The notes: generated by a model not told the origin, from the sequence alone. 6,238 nucleotides of DNA from an uncultured Alphaproteobacteria bacterium (GCA_946618745.1 CAMOLN010000061.1:1-6238), one strand, 5' to 3'; shown: positions 1 to 5,999, counted from the stretch's first letter. Numbers and translations: made by a program.

Positions 1-276
1 TTCTAAATAACGTGCATTTTCATCTTCGAAATTCGGGAGATTTTCATTTATGATATTGATTTTGTAGCGACTTAAGACAGCAACGCCGTTATAACTTTTT
101 TGGCCGAGAATTTTGGCATTGTAACCCAAAGTTTGGAGTTCAAAAAAAGGAAAGGAGTTAAAATCAGATTTTATTTCTTGCAATAAAACAATGTCTGGAG
201 ATTCTTGTTTTAAAAAAGTCGTTAAATTATTAATTCGAGCATTTATGGAATTTACATTGTAGGTAGCAATTTTCAT
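1..276 (-). CDS. xthA: Exodeoxyribonuclease III (AP endonuclease), N-terminal part, cut by the window edge
   Basis: This is the first 92 codons of an ExoIII-type AP endonuclease of the endonuclease/exonuclease/phosphatase fold. The family cuts DNA 5' of abasic sites and degrades 3' ends in base-excision repair, in the cytoplasm. The translated start MKIATYNVNSINARI matches the family N-terminus, with Asn7 in the active-site strand. The motif LLQEIKSD (residues 31-38) carries the Mg-binding Glu34, at the same position as in E. coli XthA. GQKSYNGVAVLS (58-69) matches the E. coli 'GQKGHYGVALL' segment. The catalytic Tyr, Asp and His of the C-terminal half lie outside the window. The ATG at 276 is preceded by AAAGAG seven bases upstream. 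The gene is divergent from the dGTPase gene, with 71 bp between the two starts. A paralogous family member is possible, but the N-terminus fits ExoIII best. Confidence 0.88.
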   Translation of the reverse strand, partial: MKIATYNVNSINARINNLTTFLKQESPDIVLLQEIKSDFNSFPFFELQTLGYNAKILGQKSYNGVAVLSRYKINIINENLPNFEDENARYLE

Positions 277-279
277 TTA

Positions 280-309
280 TTGACTCTTTTTATAAAAGTT
301 TGATATAAA
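280..309 (+). promoter_or_regulatory. Probable sigma70-type promoter for the dGTPase gene
   Basis: TTGACT (280-285) and TATAAA (304-309) are separated by 18 bases, each with five of six consensus matches. Transcription would start near 316, giving a leader of about 32 bases before the ATG at 348. A second TATAAT at 315-320 has no good -35 partner. The call rests on sequence match only, and in DNA this AT-rich chance matches are common. Confidence 0.5.
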
Positions 310-331
310 TTAATTATAATAAAAATTTCAA
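303..331 (-). promoter_or_regulatory. Possible divergent promoter for xthA
   Basis: Read on the minus strand, TTGAAA (331-326) and TTATAT (308-303) are 17 bases apart. This would place a start about 20 bases upstream of the xthA ATG at 276. It overlaps the -10 region of the proposed dGTPase promoter on the other strand, so the two promoters would compete. The -10 match is moderate and the call is tentative. Confidence 0.28.
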
Positions 332-347
332 CTTGGGAAGTAAAAAA

Positions 348-1502
348 ATGACTTTAGCCGATTATGCTGTTCATAATGAAAAATCTCGAGGCAGGTTTTA
401 TCCTGATTATGATAATGTAAATCGTTCGGAATTTCAACGCGATCGTGATAGGATTATTCATTCTTCGGCATTCAGACGATTAGAGGGAAAAACGCAAGTG
501 TTTGCTTATCATGAAGGGCGCAGTTATCGGACAAGATTGACGCACAGTATTGAAGTAGCACAAATAACTCGTACTATATGTAAAAGTTTGAAATTGAACG
601 AAGAGCTTGGCGAGGCTATAGCTTTGGCACACGATATAGGGCATGCACCATTCGGACACGCAGGTGAACGCGGATTAAATGCCTGTATGAAACCTTACGG
701 AGGATTCGATCATAATATTAATTCGCTGAAAATTATGACCGAAATAGAGACTCATTATCCTAATTTTAGAGGATTGAATTTAACATGGGAAACCTTGGAA
801 GGAACAATAAAACATAACGGTCCGGTAGAGAAGGTTACTTCGGCGTGGTTAAAAAAATTTGATAAGATGTTTCCTATGGATTTAAAAAAGTATCCGTCTT
901 TAGAGGCACAAATAGCATCTTTTGCTGATGATATAGCTTATAATAATCATGATATTGATGATGGGTTCAGAGCAGGATTTTTTTCGATAAAACAACTTTG
1001 TGAATTGGATTTTATAGATAAGATTATATTTAAATTTGATAAAGAAAATAAAAATTGCGACGACGGTTTACGTATTTATGCAATAACCAGAGCATTAATC
1101 AGCGAGATGATTTATGATTTGATGGATACAACAAAGCGAAATTTGCGTGAAAATCATATTGATTCATTGGATGATGTGCGAAAGAGTAAAGGTTTTACGG
1201 CAGAATTTTCCGGTAAAATGCAAGGTGAAATTAAAGAATTACAGAAATTTTTATTAAAGAATTTCTATACTCATAGTAACATTGCCAGGATGGACATGAA
1301 ATCTCAAAGAATAGTGGAAGATTTGTTTAATGCCTTTATGAAAAATGAAAAAATGTTGCCATTAGAATTGAGAAAAGTTGTTGATAAGGCTGCAGCGGCT
1401 AAAGAAAAGGCCGATATAATTTGCACTTATATTGCTAATATGACAGATGCTTTTGCAACGGAAGAGCATCAAAAATTGTTTAACATTAACTATCGTTTTT
1501 GA
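348..1502 (+). CDS. dgt: Deoxyguanosinetriphosphate triphosphohydrolase-like protein (HD-domain dNTPase)
   Basis: This is a cytoplasmic HD-superfamily enzyme that splits dNTPs (dGTP in the classic case) into deoxynucleoside and triphosphate, limiting the dNTP pool. With the start at 348 it has 384 residues, usual for the short Dgt-like subfamily common in alphaproteobacteria. Metal-binding HD residues are visible: His66 in RLTHSIEV, His95-Asp96 in ALAHDIGHAPFGHAGE (92-107), and Asp194 in ADDIAYNNHDIDDG (193-206). Family motifs FDHNINSL (120-127) and EGTIKHNG (151-158) are also present. The open frame extends upstream to a TTG at 333, but GGGAAG at 335-340 sits seven bases before the ATG at 348, so 348 is the likely start. 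In many alphaproteobacteria argS follows dgt; here the next gene is the SPOR gene under its own promoter. Substrate preference cannot be read from the sequence. Confidence 0.93.
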   Translation: MTLADYAVHNEKSRGRFYPDYDNVNRSEFQRDRDRIIHSSAFRRLEGKTQVFAYHEGRSYRTRLTHSIEVAQITRTICKSLKLNEELGEAIALAHDIGHAPFGHAGERGLNACMKPYGGFDHNINSLKIMTEIETHYPNFRGLNLTWETLEGTIKHNGPVEKVTSAWLKKFDKMFPMDLKKYPSLEAQIASFADDIAYNNHDIDDGFRAGFFSIKQLCELDFIDKIIFKFDKENKNCDDGLRIYAITRALISEMIYDLMDTTKRNLRENHIDSLDDVRKSKGFTAEFSGKMQGEIKELQKFLLKNFYTHSNIARMDMKSQRIVEDLFNAFMKNEKMLPLELRKVVDKAAAAKEKADIICTYIANMTDAFATEEHQKLFNINYRF

Positions 1503-1513
1503 TTTGTTAAGAG

Positions 1514-1557
1514 ATTATAAAACTTTTTTTGATAAAACATATACAAAGTTTTATAAT
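1514..1557. repeat. Perfect 13-bp inverted repeat between dgt and the SPOR gene
   Basis: The arms ATTATAAAACTTT (1514-1526) and AAAGTTTTATAAT (1545-1557) are exact reverse complements around an 18-base loop. The stem has only one G-C pair and is followed by just ATTTT, so it is a poor intrinsic terminator, although it lies 12 bases after the dgt stop. The right arm contains the -10 box of the downstream promoter and the loop contains most of its -35 box. It may be an operator, a weak terminator, or both. The repeat is directly visible; its role is inferred. Confidence 0.6.
1529..1557 (+). promoter_or_regulatory. Strong sigma70-type promoter for the SPOR-M50-nagZ operon
   Basis: TTGATA (1529-1534) and TATAAT (1552-1557) are exactly 17 bases apart, the best promoter match in the window. 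The predicted transcription start falls at about 1563-1565. That leaves only about 14 bases before the ATG at 1578 and would make the upstream in-frame ATG at 1563 essentially leaderless. Confidence 0.6.
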
Positions 1558-1577
1558 ATTTTATGGAGCGTCAAATT

Positions 1578-2486
1578 ATGTTAGATGATTTTCGAGATGA
1601 GGACGTTAACAGTTCAGGGGAATTTTTGGATGAATTTCGTCAGAGGTTAAATTCACAACCAATTGAAAATATTGAAGAAAAAAAGGCTACGGTTGGTCGT
1701 TCACAGCAGATTTTTTTGAGCGCGGTTTTGGGAATAGGATTGGCCGGTTTGGTTAGTTGGTTTATATTTTCTCCCGAATATTCGAAAATTGAAAATGTTG
1801 AAATTCCGGTAGTGCGTCGTCCGCAAACGGCGGTAAAAGTGCAACCTGCTGATCCGGGGGGAATGGAGATTCCTAATCAGGATAAAACAATTTATGATAT
1901 TGTTGAAAAAAAGGCTGATACTGAAGAGCGGGTTGAAAAGCTGTTACCTCCGCCGGAAGATCCTGTGGCTTTAGAAATTCAAAGTCCAAATGAGTCTCAA
2001 GAGATTGTCGAGAACAAAGAATCTGATGTTGTTGCAGCGGCAGAGGAAATTTTGCAAGCTCAAGAACAGGCAGCTGCGGCTGATGTGGGTGACAAAGCTG
2101 TAATTGAAAAAGAGGTTGTATCGATAAAAGAGCGTCCGATTGAAACTGTTGAGGCTCCTGTTGTAAAAGCTAAAGAAGAATTTGTAAATAAAGTTAAACA
2201 AGAAGCGGTTGGAGCAGATAAAAAAGAAGATATTCCTTCCGGAAGATGGCAAGTTCAATTGATTTCTTCACCTAATTCAGCGGCGGTTGATAAGGCTTGG
2301 AGAGATTTGAAGCGTAAATATCCGGCGTTGGAGTCTTTACCTCATGAGACAGAAACGGCAGATTTAGGAAGTAAGGGATTGTTTTATCGTCTGATGGTGG
2401 GGGCATTTATGGATCGAGGTGATGCTGATAAATTGTGTAATACAATTAAAAACTCCGGCGGAACTTGTTTGGTGAAGAAAAAATAA
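1578..2486 (+). CDS. SPOR-domain cell-envelope protein, single-pass membrane
   Basis: The 302-residue protein has a charged cytoplasmic N-terminus (about 1-40), one membrane helix (about 44-64, IFLSAVLGIGLAGLVSWFIF), a long Glu/Ala/Lys-rich linker (about 107-217), and a C-terminal SPOR domain (about 222-300, beginning GRWQVQLISSPNSAAVDKAW). SPOR domains bind septal peptidoglycan glycans lacking stem peptides, so the C-terminus should be periplasmic. Residues 86-106 carry VKVQPADPGG and PNQDKTIYD, a signature of the SPOR protein encoded between argS and nagZ in alphaproteobacteria. An in-frame ATG at 1563 has no ribosome binding site. GGAG at 1565-1568 lies nine bases before the ATG at 1578, which I prefer, but leaderless use of 1563 (307 residues) remains possible. 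It is the first gene of the operon, and its stop overlaps the M50 start by one base. The exact division or envelope role is unknown. Confidence 0.85.
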   Translation: MLDDFRDEDVNSSGEFLDEFRQRLNSQPIENIEEKKATVGRSQQIFLSAVLGIGLAGLVSWFIFSPEYSKIENVEIPVVRRPQTAVKVQPADPGGMEIPNQDKTIYDIVEKKADTEERVEKLLPPPEDPVALEIQSPNESQEIVENKESDVVAAAEEILQAQEQAAAADVGDKAVIEKEVVSIKERPIETVEAPVVKAKEEFVNKVKQEAVGADKKEDIPSGRWQVQLISSPNSAAVDKAWRDLKRKYPALESLPHETETADLGSKGLFYRLMVGAFMDRGDADKLCNTIKNSGGTCLVKKK

Positions 2487-3151
2487 TGATAATTAATGCG
2501 ATTTTGGCTTTTGTTGCGGTTTTTATTTCTCTGATATTTCATGAAGTGGCTCATGGATATGTCGCTTTGAAATTTGGAGATGACACGGCAAAAACTCAAG
2601 GTCGTTTATCTTTTAATCCGCTAAGACATATTGATTGGTTTGGCACGATAGTTTTGCCATTGTTATTGTTTTTTTCAAAAATCGGATTTGTTTTCGGTTG
2701 GGCAAAACCTGTTCCTGTTGATTATAGTAAGTTAACACATGGTAAAATAGGAATTATTATGACTTCAATAGCGGGAGTGTTGGCTAATATAGGTTTAGCG
2801 GTAGTCTTTGCATTGATGTTGAAAATAATATTGTTTTTACCACGCTTTTCAGCAGATGGGTGGTTGGCAATGTTTTGTTTTCAGATGATTTTTATTAATT
2901 TGACTTTGGCTGTATTTAATTTGCTACCTGTTCCTCCGTTGGATGGAGCCAGAATATTTTTCGGTTGGTCTGAAAATCGTTGGGCAAAAAAATATATGAG
3001 TATAGAAAATTACGGATTGTCGGCAGTAGTTGTTTTAATGTTTGTTTTTCCGGCAATATTATTGGCTTTTGATGTTAAATTTAATCCGTTGGTGTCGTTG
3101 GTTAAATTTATAACCGTCGGTTTAATGCGATTAATCGTGCAGGGTATATGA
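2486..3151 (+). CDS. Site-2 protease family protein (peptidase M50), minimal membrane form
   Basis: This 221-residue polytopic zinc metalloprotease has the M50 motifs in order: FHEVAHGYVA with HExxH at 19-23, SFNPLRHID (42-50), AGVLAN (96-101), and NLLPVPPLDG (145-154), where Asp153 is the third zinc ligand. About five or six hydrophobic segments are visible (near 4-24, 52-72, 93-117, 129-150 and 178-197). There is no PDZ or CBS domain, so it belongs to the short stand-alone group and not to RseP. Family members cut transmembrane helices inside the bilayer; the substrate here is unknown. The open frame extends to a TTG at 2465, but the ATG at 2486 overlaps the SPOR stop (TAATG) and has GGTGAAG (2471-2477) eight bases upstream, so it is the better start. 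The 3' end overlaps the nagZ start, implying translational coupling. The membrane-anchored SPOR protein is a conceivable but untested partner. Confidence 0.9.
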   Translation: MIINAILAFVAVFISLIFHEVAHGYVALKFGDDTAKTQGRLSFNPLRHIDWFGTIVLPLLLFFSKIGFVFGWAKPVPVDYSKLTHGKIGIIMTSIAGVLANIGLAVVFALMLKIILFLPRFSADGWLAMFCFQMIFINLTLAVFNLLPVPPLDGARIFFGWSENRWAKKYMSIENYGLSAVVVLMFVFPAILLAFDVKFNPLVSLVKFITVGLMRLIVQGI

Positions 3152-4224
3152 AGATGAAAAAGAGGCAGTTGGCTGCATTTTTATCTTGTTCGGGGCAGAA
3201 ACTTACCGATGAGGAAAAAAGATTGTTTGAAAGGTATCGTCCAACAGGAATTACCTTATTTTCTCGTAATATCAGCGATATTACGCAAGTGCGCAAATTG
3301 ATTAAAGAAATTAAAGAAGTGTCCGGTGAGGATACTTTGATTGCGGTTGATCAGGAGGGAGGAAGAGTTCGTCGATTGAAAGGGGCTGAATTTATAAATT
3401 ATGCTGCACAATCGCAAATAGGAGCTTTGCCCTTGGCAAAAGCAGAGAAAATGGCAAAGTTACAGGCAAAATTGATAAGCAATGATTTAAAAAAAACAGG
3501 TATTGATGTAAATTTTGCGCCGGTTTTGGATATTATGCGAGAAGATACTACGGATGCTTTGAGGAGCCGTTGTTTTTCTTCAGATGGCAAAAAAGTGGCC
3601 AGGTTGGGTAAGTTATCAGTTGATGAATATATAAAATCAGGAATTATTCCATGTATAAAGCATATGCCCGGACATGGAAGGGCTGTTTGTGATCCGCACT
3701 TGGGTTTGCCAATTATAAATGACAAATTGGAAGATTTGATGGAGGATTTTGAGCCTTTTAAGGTTTGTAATTATGCTCCGATGGGGATGACTGCGCATAT
3801 TTTATTGAAAGGTTTAAGATATAGACATCCCATAACTCAGAGTTTAAGGGGAATTACCGAGATTATCAGGGGTATTATAGGTTTTGAAGGTTTTCTGATT
3901 TCTGATGCTATAGACATGAATGCTTTACAAGGAGATGTAGTTGAACGGGCTAAACTTTCGTTAAAGGCGGGATGTGATTGCGTTTGTTATTGTATGGGAA
4001 AGATTGAAGAAATGCGAATGTTGGTGAGTAATTGTCCCCAATTATCTGATAAAGCAAAGCATCGACTAGACAAAGCAAAACAAATTTTGCATAATAAGGT
4101 TGTCGGTAATATCGATAAAGACAGAGAACAATATAGTTTGATGTGTTGTCAGGTTGCCGAATATGATGAAAAATATGATGCAACGGAAGTGTTGCATTTG
4201 TTGCAGAGGAATTCACTATGTTGA
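3148..4224 (+). CDS. nagZ: Beta-N-acetylhexosaminidase NagZ (glycoside hydrolase family 3)
   Basis: This is the cytoplasmic peptidoglycan-recycling enzyme that removes GlcNAc from GlcNAc-1,6-anhydroMurNAc and its peptides. The 358-residue protein shows GITLFSRNI (34-42), AVDQEGGRVRRL (66-77), and KHMPGHGRAVCDPHLGLP (171-188), with the Asp182-His184 acid/base pair typical of NagZ. The nucleophile region is LISDAIDM (250-257), with Asp253 as nucleophile. Departures from the family are Ala254 in place of the second Asp of the usual SDDL, no Asp in the segment before HPITQS, and a cysteine cluster (Cys276, 278, 280, 282). Catalytic residues are intact, so I call it functional. The ATG at 3148 overlaps the M50 stop (ATGA). 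AGGG at 3141-3144 is only three bases before it but nine before an in-frame ATG at 3154, so the start could be two codons later. scpA, the usual next gene, is missing. Confidence 0.92.
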   Translation: MKMKKRQLAAFLSCSGQKLTDEEKRLFERYRPTGITLFSRNISDITQVRKLIKEIKEVSGEDTLIAVDQEGGRVRRLKGAEFINYAAQSQIGALPLAKAEKMAKLQAKLISNDLKKTGIDVNFAPVLDIMREDTTDALRSRCFSSDGKKVARLGKLSVDEYIKSGIIPCIKHMPGHGRAVCDPHLGLPIINDKLEDLMEDFEPFKVCNYAPMGMTAHILLKGLRYRHPITQSLRGITEIIRGIIGFEGFLISDAIDMNALQGDVVERAKLSLKAGCDCVCYCMGKIEEMRMLVSNCPQLSDKAKHRLDKAKQILHNKVVGNIDKDREQYSLMCCQVAEYDEKYDATEVLHLLQRNSLC

Positions 4225-4379
4225 CATGGATTTTGATAATTGTTGTTTTGGCTTTTATTTTCGGAGTTATTAAAGTTGAAACATTAAAAGGTTGGAAAGA
4301 TAAAGCAGTAACTTTTATTAGAGAGGGATTAGATAAAGGCGATTCTTCGGATGATTCACCGGATAAAAAGAGTAAATAA
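4218..4379 (+). CDS. Small membrane protein with TatA-like shape (53 residues)
   Basis: This reading frame encodes MLTWILIIVVLAFIFG, continuing with an amphipathic segment (about 19-40, KVETLKGWKDKAVTFIREGL) and a short acidic/basic tail ending KKSK. Expression is well supported: AGAGGA at 4205-4210 is seven bases before the ATG, and the start overlaps the nagZ stop (ATGTTGA). The layout of one N-terminal helix, Phe-Gly hinge (15-16), amphipathic helix and charged tail is that of TatA. FGVIKVETLKG can be laid on the TatA 'FGxxKLPELxxxLG' region, but the Pro is lost, and no tatB or tatC is beside it. In many alphaproteobacteria tatA lies a few genes after nagZ (nagZ-scpA-scpB-tatA), so a diverged tatA is plausible but unproven. 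Otherwise it is an uncharacterised small inner-membrane protein. I am confident it is a gene and unsure of its function. Confidence 0.75.
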   Translation: MLTWILIIVVLAFIFGVIKVETLKGWKDKAVTFIREGLDKGDSSDDSPDKKSK

Positions 4380-4380
4380 T

Positions 4381-4406
4381 TTATTATAAAAAATTATTAT
4401 AAAAAA
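4381..4406. repeat. Tandem direct repeat of 13 bases, two copies
   Basis: TTATTATAAAAAA occurs twice in succession (4381-4393 and 4394-4406) just after the stop of the small membrane protein. The area can also pair weakly (AATAATTT at 4375-4382 with AAATTATT at 4391-4398), but no T-run follows on the plus strand, so it is not a convincing terminator. In such AT-rich sequence it may be simple slippage. Confidence 0.4.
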
Positions 4407-4430
4407 ATTATGGATTTTTAGTAAGTTGTG

Positions 4431-4439
4431 TGATATAAT
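4431..4439 (+). promoter_or_regulatory. Extended -10 promoter for the serine-rich gene
   Basis: TGATATAAT gives a consensus -10 (TATAAT, 4434-4439) with the TGn extension directly upstream. The expected -35 position (4411-4416, TGGATT) is poor, which extended -10 promoters tolerate. Transcription would start near 4446, leaving a leader of about 49 bases. Confidence 0.45.
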
Positions 4440-4481
4440 ATAGTAAAGTCTGTAGTATTGCAGATTGATGTTTATTTAGTT

Positions 4482-4494
4482 AAGGAGAATCCTT
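4482..4494 (+). promoter_or_regulatory. Shine-Dalgarno sequence inside a small hairpin
   Basis: AAGGAG (4482-4487) is a strong ribosome binding site seven bases before the ATG at 4495. AAGGA (4482-4486) is the exact reverse complement of TCCTT (4490-4494), with GAA as loop, so the site could fold on itself immediately before the start codon. Five pairs over a three-base loop is only modestly stable. Confidence 0.4.
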
Positions 4495-4902
4495 ATGAGT
4501 GTTAGTTCTGCGCGTAAAGTAAGTTTGTCATCATCAAATAGAGTGATGACGAGCGGTGGTCGTTCTCAGTCGGTGGAGGATATCGATACAAGAAACAGCG
4601 TTTTGGTTCGTGATGAAGGACAGGATAGTTCATCTGAGCGAAGGTCTTTCGATTCTCAACAAAAAAATGAAAAATTTTCTTATGAGCCAAACATTTCGAC
4701 AAGTTTGGAGACTTTAACTTTGTCAGGAATTATGGAGGAGAATTCTGATGAAGCTGGTTCCGGTAATAATAAAAGTATAAATGTTTATTCAAGCAATCAA
4801 TCAATTGTTAGAGATGAAGATGTTGAAAGAATCGGGCGAAGTTATCTGAAACGTTTTTATGAAAAAAATGAACCAATAGAGGATGTTAATGAGTTAGTGT
4901 GA
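4495..4902 (+). CDS. Unrecognised serine-rich, probably disordered protein
   Basis: I do not recognise this 135-residue protein. Twenty-seven residues are Ser (20%), and it has no Cys, Trp or His. There is no signal peptide or membrane segment. Residues 1-100 look unstructured and hydrophilic. The C-terminal 30 residues (RDEDVERIGRSYLKRFYEKN and onward) look helical and may be a binding element. A short motif recurs: SVLVRDE (35-41) and SIVRDE (about 103-108). It is probably a real gene, since a perfect AAGGAG ribosome binding site and an extended -10 promoter precede it and the frame runs uninterrupted to two bases before the convergent plsX end. The composition resembles some secreted or host-interacting proteins of intracellular bacteria, but nothing here shows secretion. 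It could also be a lineage-specific regulator. Confidence 0.65.
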   Translation: MSVSSARKVSLSSSNRVMTSGGRSQSVEDIDTRNSVLVRDEGQDSSSERRSFDSQQKNEKFSYEPNISTSLETLTLSGIMEENSDEAGSGNNKSINVYSSNQSIVRDEDVERIGRSYLKRFYEKNEPIEDVNELV

Positions 4903-4904
4903 CA

Positions 4905-5954
4905 CTAATATACGTCATACATAACCGCTTGGAGTTCATCAAAGTCAACCTTTTCCACTTCTTGTCTGATGGTGGGGATAAAGTCTTGTTGTATCAGAGT
5001 TATAGCGTTTTCTATTGATTTTGAAAAAGAGAAAGAATCGGCACCGCCATGACTTTTGACTGAAAGTCCGTTAAGACCTATAAACATTGCGCCATTATAA
5101 AGGCGTGGATCCATAATCTTTTTAACTTTCCATAGTGCAGGGAGCATAAAAAGCAAACCAAGCTTTGCTAAAAGAGATTTTTTGATGGCATTTTTGAACA
5201 TATGGACAAGTTGTTTAGCTGTTCCTTCAATGGACTTAAGAGCTATATTTCCGGTGAAACCATCGGCAACAATAACATCGGCGAGACCATTTTGAATATC
5301 GTGCGGTTCAATGTAACCAATGAAATCCATATCAATATGTGAATTTTTGATCATTTGAGCTGCTTGTTTAATCTCTTCACGACCTTTCATTTCTTCGGAT
5401 CCGATATTTAGCAAAGCGACTCTGGGTTTTTCAATACCCAAAGCGCGATGGGCTAAAATTTCTCCCATGAAAGCAAATTCACATAAATTAACCGCATCAC
5501 ATTCAGTGTTTGCGCCTAAATCCAGCATAATGTATCGCCCATATAAATGCGGCATTATACTGACAATGGCAGGACGATGAATTTTATTGATGGTTTTTAA
5601 GTTAAGCTTGGATATAGCCATCAAAGCTCCGGTGTTGCCGGCAGAAACAACCGCTTGAGCTTCGCCTTTTTTTACAGCATCAATGGCCATAAACATACTG
5701 GTGTTGCGGTTGCGTATTACTTGTGACGGTTTATCTTCGTTATGGACCATATCGGGAGCGTGGCGTAGTTCACAAACATTTTGCAACTCAGGGAATTTTT
5801 GCAATAAAGGACTTACTTTTGCGCTATCGCCAAATATTATGAACCTAATATCAGGATTGCGTTTAACAGCCAATGCTATCCCTTCTATCACGATTTTGGG
5901 GGATTTATCTCCCCCCATCGCATCTATTGATATGACTATATTTTTTTCAGCCAC
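4905..5954 (-). CDS. plsX: Phosphate acyltransferase PlsX
   Basis: PlsX makes acyl-phosphate from acyl-ACP, the acyl donor for PlsY in the first step of phosphatidic acid synthesis; it is a peripheral membrane enzyme. The 349-residue protein has ISIDAMGGDKSP near the N-terminus (DAMGGD 11-16), SAGNTGA (104-110), DLGANTECD (145-153), NIGSEEMKG (183-191), ADGFTGN (230-236), and SHGGADS (301-307), all family hallmarks, and its length is normal. The frame extends to a TTG at 5960, but GGAG (5965-5962) is one base from that codon and seven from the GTG at 5954, so GTG is the likely start. It follows rpmF by 45 bases, the conserved rpmF-plsX pair. The usual next gene, fabH, is absent: the 3' end meets the convergent serine-rich gene with two bases between stops. 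Confidence 0.95.
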   Translation of the reverse strand: MAEKNIVISIDAMGGDKSPKIVIEGIALAVKRNPDIRFIIFGDSAKVSPLLQKFPELQNVCELRHAPDMVHNEDKPSQVIRNRNTSMFMAIDAVKKGEAQAVVSAGNTGALMAISKLNLKTINKIHRPAIVSIMPHLYGRYIMLDLGANTECDAVNLCEFAFMGEILAHRALGIEKPRVALLNIGSEEMKGREEIKQAAQMIKNSHIDMDFIGYIEPHDIQNGLADVIVADGFTGNIALKSIEGTAKQLVHMFKNAIKKSLLAKLGLLFMLPALWKVKKIMDPRLYNGAMFIGLNGLSVKSHGGADSFSFSKSIENAITLIQQDFIPTIRQEVEKVDFDELQAVMYDVY

Positions 5955-5999
5955 GTTCAAGCTCCGTCCATTTAAGAATCAGATAACGCTGCCTTAAAA

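Noticed and set aside
333..347. Upstream TTG start for dgt
   Set aside because: The SD GGGAAG (335-340) lies inside this extension and correctly precedes the ATG at 348.
1971..2258. Minus-strand open frame of 95 codons inside the SPOR gene, rich in Phe, Asn and Arg
   Set aside because: It lies opposite the low-complexity linker of a clear coding gene, and its composition is what the complement of Glu/Lys-rich codons gives.
3399..3725. Minus-strand open frame of 108 codons opposite nagZ
   Set aside because: It lies wholly inside conserved NagZ coding sequence, has no recognisable motif, and no ribosome binding site was noted.
4373..4410. Rho-independent terminator after the small membrane protein
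   Set aside because: The possible stem is all A-T and is followed by A-runs, not a T-run, on the transcribed strand.
5957..5971. Four-codon upstream reading frame (ATG GAC GGA GCT TGA) ahead of plsX
   Set aside because: It has no ribosome binding site of its own, and its bases mainly form the plsX SD region; it is probably chance.
5683..5997. Plus-strand open frame of 104 codons opposite plsX
   Set aside because: It is antisense to the conserved PlsX N-terminal half and shows no domain.
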